A DNA stretch of 36,208 nucleotides. Source: an uncultured Mediterraneibacter sp. Lineage in GTDB: Bacteria; Bacillota; Clostridia; Lachnospirales; Lachnospiraceae. The position numbers and the translations under genes were made by a program. Shown here one piece after another: positions 25,853 through 33,418 of the stretch. How positions within the stretch are numbered: position 1 is the first letter of the stretch; each line of letters begins with the position of its first letter. The notes beneath the pieces were generated by a model. The model made no database searches and was not told the origin of the DNA. It saw only the letters and a list, made by a program, of their open reading frames with translations. The stretch spans positions 1-36,208 of the forward strand of contig NZ_CAKRDI010000031.1 of assembly GCF_934309415.1 (NCBI RefSeq). Direction: 5' to 3'.

Positions 25853-27292
25853 TTGAAGAAAATTAAAATTGGTACAATAATTATTTTTGCATTATTGCTT
25901 TTTATTCCTCTTTATAAATTTAATTTTCAGGAAAATGCAGTATCAGAAATAGATAACCGAATGTTGACTGAGAATCCTTTTTGCGCTGACTCGGAGAAAG
26001 ACGAGGATGATTCAGAGGAAAAAGATACTTCAGAAGATGAGGAAGAAAAAATTACAGAAATATTAGAAAATTATGTTCAGGATAGAATTGGTTTTAGAGA
26101 GGATATGATCTATCTGTATACAGTAGCGAATGATCGGTTGTTTGACAAAATGGTTCATCCGACATATACATATGGGAAAGACGGATATGTATTTTTCAAG
26201 TTAACAAAAGAACCTGATTTTGGCGAATATCATATCGCATTTGTGGATGCAATAGAAAAGATTCAGAAATATTGTGAGAGCAGAAATGTCCCCTTCTTGT
26301 TTGTTTTTAATCCTGCGAAAGTAACTGTCCTTCAGGATGAGCTGCCTGCTGGAATAAATTATAATAATGACTGGGTAAAAACATTTATGTCTGAGTTGGA
26401 TAATCGTGGAATTAATTATGTTGATAATACCTCATTGCTCGAAGAAAAGGCTGCTGAGGGAGAAGTGGTGTTTAATAAAAAATATAATGCAGGTCATTGG
26501 AATGATCTTGGAGCTTTTTATGGATGTAATAATATTCTGACAAAGATGCAGACATGGTATCCACAATTACATATAAATGAAAAGAGCGAGTATAATATAA
26601 AGGAGAAGTTAAATACAACTTTACAAGTATCAGAATTTCCAATTCATGAATATGAACCGATTTTTGAATTAAAATCAGCGGTTGAAGATATTACAAAAGA
26701 TTATGCGGATGATCTATATGTTGATGATCAGTATAGGCATTTTCAATATGTGATTAATGAAGATAGAAAAGAAGAGGGAGCACCAAAAGCTTTAGTATTT
26801 CAGGGAAGTTATATGAATGGAATGGGATATAAATTTCTTGAAAATAGTTTTGGTGAGTATATTTCTGTACACGATTATCGAAATATAACTTATTTTGACT
26901 ATTATTATAATATTTTTCAGCCGGACTGTGTTATTTTTGAACTGGCTGAATATACGTTGGAGCCAGTTTATTTTACTCAATACGATATGGAACATATAGA
27001 ATTAAATCCAAATGAGCAAGATATAGAAGAACAGGCAGAGGTGATATCTGAATCATTGAATCAAGAGGATGTAGCAGTTGGCAGAAGGGGAAATCTATGT
27101 GACATAACAGTAACGGGAATTGATGGAAATGCAACATATGTATATATGAAGATGAAAGGTTGCACCTATGATATGAGGAAAAATGAAGATGCTTCTTATA
27201 GTGTAACGATTGATAGCAAGAATTATTGGAATGACGTTGAATTTATTACATATCAGGCCGGAAAAATAACGAAATATTCGCTTGTTCAGTAG
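25853..27292 (+). CDS. DHHW/AlgX-like SGNH acyltransferase partner
   Basis: A 479-residue protein starting at TTG 25853 (GGAGTG six bases upstream). One N-terminal membrane segment (IGTIIIFALLLFIPLYKF) is followed by an acidic Asp/Glu stretch (about residues 44-64) and an extracytoplasmic domain resembling the DHHW/AlgJ/AlgX family: DRIGFREDMIYLY, YTYGKDGYVFFK, FLFVFNPAKVTVL and VFQGSYMNGMGYKFLEN (candidate Ser). The motif usually written DHHW or DTHW reads AGHW here (A213, H215), so the usual Asp before the His is not in place. A further beta-rich tail (about 400-479) is present. It probably transfers acyl groups brought by the preceding MBOAT. Activity is uncertain because of the motif change. 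Confidence 0.75.
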   Translation: MKKIKIGTIIIFALLLFIPLYKFNFQENAVSEIDNRMLTENPFCADSEKDEDDSEEKDTSEDEEEKITEILENYVQDRIGFREDMIYLYTVANDRLFDKMVHPTYTYGKDGYVFFKLTKEPDFGEYHIAFVDAIEKIQKYCESRNVPFLFVFNPAKVTVLQDELPAGINYNNDWVKTFMSELDNRGINYVDNTSLLEEKAAEGEVVFNKKYNAGHWNDLGAFYGCNNILTKMQTWYPQLHINEKSEYNIKEKLNTTLQVSEFPIHEYEPIFELKSAVEDITKDYADDLYVDDQYRHFQYVINEDRKEEGAPKALVFQGSYMNGMGYKFLENSFGEYISVHDYRNITYFDYYYNIFQPDCVIFELAEYTLEPVYFTQYDMEHIELNPNEQDIEEQAEVISESLNQEDVAVGRRGNLCDITVTGIDGNATYVYMKMKGCTYDMRKNEDASYSVTIDSKNYWNDVEFITYQAGKITKYSLVQ

Positions 27293-27339
27293 ATTACAGG
27301 TAATTCTAGACTTGACAACAACATTGTCTTGTTTACCTA

Positions 27340-27375
27340 AAAAAGCAAGGCAATTTAAAAATTGTCTTGCTTTTT
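27340..27375 (+). terminator. Intrinsic terminator overlapping the choline-operon promoter
   Basis: AAAAAGCAAGGCAAT (27340-27354) pairs with ATTGTCTTGCTTTTT (27361-27375) with one G-T wobble. The right arm carries the T-run and also the -35 box of the next promoter. The A-run on the left may make it bidirectional. Confidence 0.85.
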
Positions 27376-27395
27376 AAATATAAAGGTGCTATACT
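27367..27395 (+). promoter_or_regulatory. Promoter of the choline operon
   Basis: TTGCTT (27367-27372) and TATACT (27390-27395) are separated by 17 bp; transcription would start near 27402, about 30 bases before the ATG. The -35 lies inside the terminator stem of the preceding operon. Confidence 0.65.
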
Positions 27396-27430
27396 ACCCG
27401 TAGTTCACGAAAAAGGAGAAATGAAAGTAC

Positions 27431-29176
27431 ATGAACAAACAAGAACTTGATTTACTGAACATCATAAAAAAAGAAGCATATGTAAATCAAAGACAGTTAT
27501 CAGAAGCTTCTGGTTATTCACTTGGTAAAGTGAATACTTCATTAGTGGAACTTGTGAAAGCCGGTTATCTGAATGCAGATTATAGATTGACTGAACAGGC
27601 AGAAGAGTTATTTAAAGAGAATAGACCAAATCAGGCAGTGATTCTTGCAGCTGGAGCAGGAATGCGAATGATACCGATTAATACAGAAGTGTCCAAGGGA
27701 ATGCTTGAAGTAAGAGGTGAAACCTTAGTAGAACGACTGATTAAACAGTTGAAAGAAAAAGGAATCCATAAGATCACTATCGTTGTTGGATTTATGAAAG
27801 AACAGTATGAATACCTGATCGATGAGTATGGAGTAGAGCTGGTTTATAATAAGGAATATGCAGTAAAGAACAATCTGTTTTCGTTGGCAAAGGTAAAAGA
27901 TAGATTGGAAAATGCGTATATTGTACCGTGTGATCTTTGGTGCAGAACAAATCCTTTCTCAGAGACTGAACTGTATTCCTGGTACATGATTGATGAGATG
28001 CCGGATGAGGATAGTACGATTCGTATGAATCGAAAGATGGAATTAAAAGCAGTTGGTGATTCGGAAGCTGGTAATCATATGGTAGGAATTGCTTACATCA
28101 ATAAAGAAAGTGCAAGAACTTTAGAACAGAAAATCAGTGAAATGAAAGAACATCGCAGATATTACAATTCATTTTGGGAAGATGCAGCAATGGAGAAAGG
28201 GAAAATGATTCTTTTTCCGAAAGAAGTAAAAAAAGGAGATGTCCTGGAGATTAATACATTGGAGCAGTTGAGAGATCTTGATGAGAATTCAGATCAGCTG
28301 AATTCAGAACTTCTTGATATTATTGCAGAGACGCTTTCTTGTGAACAGAAAGAAATCACAGAGATTGAACCCCTGAAAAAAGGAATGACTAATCGTTCGT
28401 TCCGTTTCCGTTGTGGTGAAAAGCGTTATATTATGAGAGTTCCGGGAGAAGGAACAGATAAGATGATTAATAGAAGCCAGGAGTATGATGTTTATCAGGT
28501 GATTGGACCGAAAGGTATCTGTGATCCAGTTCGATATATGTCGAAAGAAAAAGGGTATAAGATTACAGAATTTTTAGAGGGTGCAAGAAATTGCGATGCT
28601 GAAAATGAAAACGATGTGAAAGCATGTATGAAGTACCTGAGAAATGTGCATGAGCAGAATCTGAAAGTAAACCATTCTTTTGACTTGTTTGAGCAGATTG
28701 AAAAATATGAGCAGTACAGAAATGGAGAGAAATCCATTTACCGCGATTATGAGAAGACAAAGGAGAAAATGTATGAACTGAAATTCTTTGTTGATCAGCA
28801 GGAAAAAGAGTATACATTAACTCATATTGATGCAGTTCCGGATAACTTCCTCTTTGTGGATGACAGGATATATCTTATTGATTGGGAGTATTCAGGAATG
28901 CAGGACCCGCATGTGGATATTGCGATGTTTGCAATCTATGCTTTGTATGAGAAAGAACAGATTGATCAACTTATCGATGCCTATTTTACGGAAGGATGTC
29001 CAGAAATAATCAGGACAAAGATTTATTGTTATATTGCAATCTGCGGATTTTTGTGGAGCAACTGGTGCGAATATAAGAGAATCCTTGGAGTGGAGTTCGG
29101 TGAGTATTCTCTAAAACAGTACCGTTATGCAAAAGAGTTTTACAGGCTTGCAAAGGAGAGAATGGAAAATGACTAG
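27431..29176 (+). CDS. Three-domain fusion: winged helix, LicC-type cytidylyltransferase, LicA-type choline kinase
   Basis: A 581-residue protein. Residues 1-66 form a winged helix-turn-helix (RQLSEASGYSLGKVNTSLVELVKAGYL). About residues 69-285 form a nucleotidyltransferase with the loop ILAAGAGMRM (R79), K89 (EVSKGML), CDLWCRTNPF and a late LEINTLEQLRDLD. About residues 290-581 form a choline/aminoglycoside-kinase fold: substrate and catalytic loop HIDAVPDN (H465, D467, N472) and metal site DWEYSG (D484). It would phosphorylate choline and convert it to CDP-choline in one polypeptide. The HTH might control the operon or serve as a structural add-on. It is the first gene of the operon, overlapping the next by 8 bases. 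All motifs look intact. Confidence 0.9.
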   Translation: MNKQELDLLNIIKKEAYVNQRQLSEASGYSLGKVNTSLVELVKAGYLNADYRLTEQAEELFKENRPNQAVILAAGAGMRMIPINTEVSKGMLEVRGETLVERLIKQLKEKGIHKITIVVGFMKEQYEYLIDEYGVELVYNKEYAVKNNLFSLAKVKDRLENAYIVPCDLWCRTNPFSETELYSWYMIDEMPDEDSTIRMNRKMELKAVGDSEAGNHMVGIAYINKESARTLEQKISEMKEHRRYYNSFWEDAAMEKGKMILFPKEVKKGDVLEINTLEQLRDLDENSDQLNSELLDIIAETLSCEQKEITEIEPLKKGMTNRSFRFRCGEKRYIMRVPGEGTDKMINRSQEYDVYQVIGPKGICDPVRYMSKEKGYKITEFLEGARNCDAENENDVKACMKYLRNVHEQNLKVNHSFDLFEQIEKYEQYRNGEKSIYRDYEKTKEKMYELKFFVDQQEKEYTLTHIDAVPDNFLFVDDRIYLIDWEYSGMQDPHVDIAMFAIYALYEKEQIDQLIDAYFTEGCPEIIRTKIYCYIAICGFLWSNWCEYKRILGVEFGEYSLKQYRYAKEFYRLAKERMEND

Positions 29177-30026
29177 AAATGCTATTATCATGGCTGCCGG
29201 AATGTCCTCAAGATTTGCACCGTTGTCACTGGAGACGCCGAAGGCGCTTTTGAATGTGAAAGACGAAATTATGATTGAACGTCAGATCGGACAGCTGAGA
29301 GAAGCAGGAATTGATGAAATTGTTATCGTAGTCGGATATTTGAAAGAAAAGTTTGAATATCTGAAAGAAAAATATCATGTGATTCTTGTTGAAAATCCAT
29401 ATTACAAACAAATGAATAATTTCTCTACTTTGTATGTTGCGAGAGAATATTTGAAAAATACCTGGATTTGCTCAGCAGACAATTATTTCACAGAAAATGT
29501 ATTTATGGAAGAAAGTGAAAATGCATTTTATGCTTCTGAATATGCAGATGGTGCTACAGAAGAGTGGTGTATCAAGACTGATAATACAGGGAAAATCACA
29601 GGGGTTCAGATTGGTGGCGAGAATGCATGGGTGATGAAAGGTCATGTATTCTTTAATGAAAAATTCAGTACACAGTTGCTGCCGTATCTTGAAGAAGCTT
29701 TTCAGAAAAAAGAACTGTGGGATGAATACTGGGAAAATCTTTATATGGCGCATATGGATGAAATGGAAATGTATATCAGAAAGTATGATGCCGGTATTAT
29801 TGAAGAGTTTGACAGTATTGATGAATTAAGGGGATTTGATGTAAAGTACAAAGAATGTACGGGCAGCAAAGTACTTCGGGAAATTTCAGAGAAACTGAAC
29901 TGTCCGGAAGGAAAAATGACGCAGATGAAACCAGTAAAATCCAATGGAGAAGTGATAGGATTTGAGTTTTTTTGTGATGGTAAGAAGTATGAGTATTCTT
30001 ATACATCAGGATTAAAGACAAGGTAA
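29169..30026 (+). CDS. licC: Phosphocholine cytidylyltransferase (LicC) with truncated kinase-like tail
   Basis: A 285-residue protein; ATG 29169 follows AAGGAG and lies inside the end of the fusion gene. Residues 1-230 form a complete LicC-type nucleotidyltransferase: IIMAAGMSSRFAPLS (R15), K25 in ETPKALLNV, IVVGYLKEKFEYL, CSADNYF and GENAWVMKGHVFF. It catalyses CTP + phosphocholine to CDP-choline. The last 53 residues (VLREISEKLNCPEGKMTQ and GFEFFCDGKKYEY) match the start of the kinase domain of the preceding fusion (LLDIIAETLSCEQKEITE and SFRFRCGEKRYIM) and then stop before any catalytic motif. It therefore looks like a duplicate of the fusion that lost the winged helix and most of the kinase. 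Confidence 0.88.
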   Translation: MTRNAIIMAAGMSSRFAPLSLETPKALLNVKDEIMIERQIGQLREAGIDEIVIVVGYLKEKFEYLKEKYHVILVENPYYKQMNNFSTLYVAREYLKNTWICSADNYFTENVFMEESENAFYASEYADGATEEWCIKTDNTGKITGVQIGGENAWVMKGHVFFNEKFSTQLLPYLEEAFQKKELWDEYWENLYMAHMDEMEMYIRKYDAGIIEEFDSIDELRGFDVKYKECTGSKVLREISEKLNCPEGKMTQMKPVKSNGEVIGFEFFCDGKKYEYSYTSGLKTR

Positions 30027-30043
30027 GTCGGAAAGGAAAGCAA

Positions 30044-31603
30044 ATGGAAACGAAACAGACAAAACAGACAAAACAGACAGAGAAAAAGAAGATTGACTGG
30101 CTTATTACATTATTGCCATTAGGGCTTATTGTGGTTTTATGTATTTTATTCTTCTTTAAGCCGGAGCAATCCAATCAGGTGCTTAGTCAGATTAGATATG
30201 TATTTGGTGATACATTTGGAACTTATTATCTTGTGATTGGATTAGGTGTATTCCTGTTATCTATTTATGTAGCAACATCAAAGTATGGAAATATTGTTTT
30301 AGGAGCTCAGACTGAAAAACCAAAATATTCTTTCTTTGCATGGGGCTCCATGATGTTTACAGCAGGACTTGCTGCAGATATCCTGTTCTATTCTTTCTCA
30401 GAATGGGTTATGTATGCGACAGACCCGCACATTGCAGAACTTGGAAGTATCCGTGAATGGGCTGGAGTTTTCCCAATTTTCCACTGGAGTCTGATTCCGT
30501 GGGGATTCTATCTTGTGCTTGCAGTTGCTTTTGGGTTCATGCTTCATGTACGCAATCGTGAAAGACAGAAATATTCTGAAGCCTGCAGACCAATTTTAGG
30601 AAAACATACAGATGGAATGCTGGGAAGAATCATTGACCTGCTTGCAGTATTTGCTCTGATTGCGGGAACAGCAACAACATTTAGTATTGCGACACCTTTG
30701 ATGGCAAGTATTATTAATGAACTGTTTCATATCGAACTGAGCCGTACAGTTGTAACGATTATAATTATTTTGATTACATGTGTTATTTATACTTATTCTT
30801 TGTTACATGGATTTAAAGGAATTAGTTTTCTTGCGAAAGCCTGCGTATACCTGTTCTTCGGATTGCTTTTGTTTGTATTACTTTTTGGAGGAGAAACAAA
30901 ATTCATTATTGAAAATGGTTTTGCATCTCTTGGAAAAGTGGTTCAAAATTTCTTTGAGCTTTCAACATTTACAGACCCGGAAAGAACAACATCATTCCCA
31001 CAGAACTATACAATCTACTATTGGGCATACTGGATGGTATGGTGTGTGGCAGCTCCGTTCTTTATCGGAAACATTTCCAGAGGAAGAACAGTTCGTCAGA
31101 CCATTCTTGGAGGATATGTATTTGGTGTTGGATCAACAATTGTAAGCTTCATTGTTCTTGGAAATTATTCTCTTGGAAAACAGATCAGTGGACAGATGGA
31201 TTTTATCGCTGCTTATGAGAAGACGGGGGATCTGTATACAATGATCATTGGAGTAATACGTTCTCTGCCTTGTGCACCGTTTGTACTTGCTCTGGTATTG
31301 ATTACAATGATTGCATTTTATGCAACTTCATTTGATTCAATTGCACTGACAGCATCATGCTATAGTTATCACAGACTGGGAGAAGATGAGAATCCAAACA
31401 GACTGATTCAGTTGATGTGGTGTATCTTGCTGATTCTCCTTCCAATTGCACTTGTGTTTTCAGAAAGTTCAATGAGTAATCTTCAGTCGGTAAGTATTAT
31501 TGCAGCTTTCCCAATTGGCGCAGTTATTGTGCTGATTGTGCTGAGTTTTATGAAGGATGCAAAGAAATTTATGGAAGAAAATGAAAAACAGAGGAAAAAG
31601 TAA
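30044..31603 (+). CDS. BCCT-family choline/betaine transporter
   Basis: A 519-residue carrier with about twelve membrane segments of the betaine/choline/carnitine transporter family. Landmarks are MMFTAGLAADILFYSFSEW, FHWSLIPWGFYLVLA, the Trp-rich YYWAYWMVWCVAAPF with ISRGRT, and FYATSFDSIALTAS. It imports choline or a related quaternary amine, probably coupled to an ion gradient, and supplies the kinase in the same operon (17 bp after licC). The role matches LicB of pneumococcus and Haemophilus, but LicB belongs to a different (drug/metabolite) transporter family. The N-terminus has a KQT repeat encoded by short AAACAGAC direct repeats. A terminator follows. Confidence 0.92.
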   Translation: METKQTKQTKQTEKKKIDWLITLLPLGLIVVLCILFFFKPEQSNQVLSQIRYVFGDTFGTYYLVIGLGVFLLSIYVATSKYGNIVLGAQTEKPKYSFFAWGSMMFTAGLAADILFYSFSEWVMYATDPHIAELGSIREWAGVFPIFHWSLIPWGFYLVLAVAFGFMLHVRNRERQKYSEACRPILGKHTDGMLGRIIDLLAVFALIAGTATTFSIATPLMASIINELFHIELSRTVVTIIIILITCVIYTYSLLHGFKGISFLAKACVYLFFGLLLFVLLFGGETKFIIENGFASLGKVVQNFFELSTFTDPERTTSFPQNYTIYYWAYWMVWCVAAPFFIGNISRGRTVRQTILGGYVFGVGSTIVSFIVLGNYSLGKQISGQMDFIAAYEKTGDLYTMIIGVIRSLPCAPFVLALVLITMIAFYATSFDSIALTASCYSYHRLGEDENPNRLIQLMWCILLILLPIALVFSESSMSNLQSVSIIAAFPIGAVIVLIVLSFMKDAKKFMEENEKQRKK

Positions 31604-31617
31604 GAGGATAAAAGGAG

Positions 31618-31653
31618 AGATATCAGTGCTTAATGCATTGTTATCTTTCTTTT
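31618..31653 (+). terminator. Terminator of the choline operon
   Basis: AGATATCAGTGC (31618-31629) pairs with GCATTGTTATCT (31635-31646), with one mismatch and one wobble, followed by TTCTTTTT. Confidence 0.65.
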
Positions 31654-31690
31654 TATAGTTTTGAAAGTTTCTAAAATGTATTCTTCCATG

Positions 31691-31719
31691 TAGACAACTC
31701 CACTCAAACAGTGTACAAT
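31691..31719 (+). promoter_or_regulatory. Sigma-A-type promoter of the cohesin-domain gene
   Basis: TAGACA (31691-31696) and TACAAT (31714-31719) are separated by 17 bp, 44 bp before the ATG. The -35 box is identical to that of the envelope operon at 2247. Confidence 0.7.
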
Positions 31720-31763
31720 AGGATGGTATATAAGTTTAAGACAACAAAAGAAGGGGTAATTAT

Positions 31764-33215
31764 ATGAAAGCAAAGAAATTAGCGGCAGCAGCATTATCAC
31801 TGTGTCTTACAGTGCCAATGTTCAGCACAATTGTAAGTGCAGCTGATGGTTCTCTGATGTTCTCTGATCCACAGACAAAGGTTGGAGAGGAAGTAAGTGT
31901 AGATCTTGTTGTGAGATCTGGAAATTCAGCTGTTGGAGATGCTGATATCACAATGAGTTATGATACTTCTGCACTTCAGTTTGAAAGCGGAGAGGGTGTA
32001 ACAGCAGACAGTGATGGCAAGCTTACATACTCAGGAAGCGGAGACGGTACAGCAACAGAGCTTCGTACTACAATGAAGTTTAAAGCATTGAAGATGGGAG
32101 ACACAACGATCACAGTTGACAGCTCAAAGGCTTATCTGTATTCTGATGAGACGCTGACATTAGATCAGGGATCTTCCGCAATTAAAATTGAACAGGCAGA
32201 TGATGGTTCAACAGAAGTTGAGGGAACCGGCAGTACAGCAACAACTGGTACAGCCACAGATATCACAGTAAGTGTGAACGGAACAGATTACAATTTCTCA
32301 GAAGGATTTGCAACATCTGCAATCCCGGTAGGATATAGTGAGACTACAAAGACATTCAATGGTGAAGAACACAAGTTTGTTGCTAATGAGGCTGGTGTTA
32401 CACTTGGATATCTGGTAGATGCTTCCGGAGAAGGAAAGTTCTTCCTCTACAATGAAGAGGATTCAACATTCGTTCCATACACAGAACTGAAGATTTCTGA
32501 TACAACATCTATTATTCTTTTATCAGATAATGATGGAGCAAAACTTCCGGATTCTTATCAGGAAGGCGAACTTACAGTAGCAGACCAGACGTATCCATAC
32601 TGGGCAAATCCTGAGAATGATCGTTATGATCTTCTGTATGCGGTGAATACAAGAACAGGTGAAAAAGGATTCTATCAGTATGATTCACAGGATGGCACTT
32701 ATCAGAGTGTAGATGTTCAGACAACAGGCACTACAAAGAAAGAAGCAACTGGAATTGTTGGAAAACTGGAGTCACTTGTAAAAGAACATCCAATTGTTCT
32801 TCTGGCTGGAGGAGCACTGATCGTAGTTGTATTACTCGTTCTTATGATTATGTTTGCAGTAAAACTTGTGCATAGAAATCAGGAACTTGATGATCTGTAT
32901 GATGAGTATGATATTCCTTTTGAAGATGAAGAAGATGATGAGCCGGTTGCTGCTAAGAAGTCAGACAGAAAGGCATTTGGACGTAAAAAAGTAAATGATG
33001 ATTATGACGATGGTTATGATGATGATTATAATGACGATTATGATGCCTTTGATGATGAGTATGCGGATTATGATTTTGATGATGATTACGATGACGATTA
33101 TGACGATGATTATGATGCGCCGACAGGGAATACAAGAAATTTAGGAAAATCCGCTAAGAAATCGAAAAAAGGAAAAAAATCAGATGATTATGATGTAGAT
33201 TTCATTGATCTGTAA
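31764..33215 (+). CDS. Cohesin-domain surface protein with single membrane anchor and Asp/Tyr-rich cytoplasmic tail
   Basis: A 483-residue protein. The signal peptide (LAAAALSLCLTVPMFSTIVSA) is followed by a cohesin-like domain at about 27-145, with the start SLMFSDPQTKVGEEVSVDL, the NSAVGDADITMSYDTSALQF strand pair and the late MGDTTITVDSS. A second extracellular region (about 165-325) is of unknown family. A membrane helix at about 345-367 (IVLLAGGALIVVVLLVLMIM) leads to a cytoplasmic tail of about 115 residues rich in Asp and Tyr (many DDDYDDDY units), ending in a Lys-rich patch and DYDVDFIDL. No dockerin is in the window, so the partner is unknown. Monocistronic: own promoter and terminator. 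Confidence 0.8.
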   Translation: MKAKKLAAAALSLCLTVPMFSTIVSAADGSLMFSDPQTKVGEEVSVDLVVRSGNSAVGDADITMSYDTSALQFESGEGVTADSDGKLTYSGSGDGTATELRTTMKFKALKMGDTTITVDSSKAYLYSDETLTLDQGSSAIKIEQADDGSTEVEGTGSTATTGTATDITVSVNGTDYNFSEGFATSAIPVGYSETTKTFNGEEHKFVANEAGVTLGYLVDASGEGKFFLYNEEDSTFVPYTELKISDTTSIILLSDNDGAKLPDSYQEGELTVADQTYPYWANPENDRYDLLYAVNTRTGEKGFYQYDSQDGTYQSVDVQTTGTTKKEATGIVGKLESLVKEHPIVLLAGGALIVVVLLVLMIMFAVKLVHRNQELDDLYDEYDIPFEDEEDDEPVAAKKSDRKAFGRKKVNDDYDDGYDDDYNDDYDAFDDEYADYDFDDDYDDDYDDDYDAPTGNTRNLGKSAKKSKKGKKSDDYDVDFIDL

Positions 33216-33264
33216 TTTTAAGAGATGGATGAAAGATACTGATTAGGTAATTGAAAAAATATAG

Positions 33265-33310
33265 ACAGGATTAGAACTGATTAAGAAGAAAGTTCTGATC
33301 CTGTTTTTCT
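33265..33310 (+). terminator. Intrinsic terminator of the cohesin-domain gene
   Basis: ACAGGATTAGAACT (33265-33278) pairs with AGTTCTGATCCTGT (33291-33304) with one wobble, followed by TTTTTCT. Confidence 0.85.
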
Positions 33311-33418
33311 ATCATTCTTTTCAATCTTTATTAATTGATTATACACAGATTTATCACAATGCGGCGTTACTATGTAAACATCAAAGAAAAAGAATAAACA
33401 AGAGAAGAGGTAATCTTT

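Noticed and set aside
27421..27450. Nine-codon leader ORF (ATG 27421) before the fusion gene
   Set aside because: The ribosome binding site is only two bases from the ATG, and the frame has no link to a hairpin.
32953..33135. His/Asn-rich antisense open frame
   Set aside because: It is the complement of the GAT/TAT-rich Asp/Tyr tail of the cohesin-domain gene.
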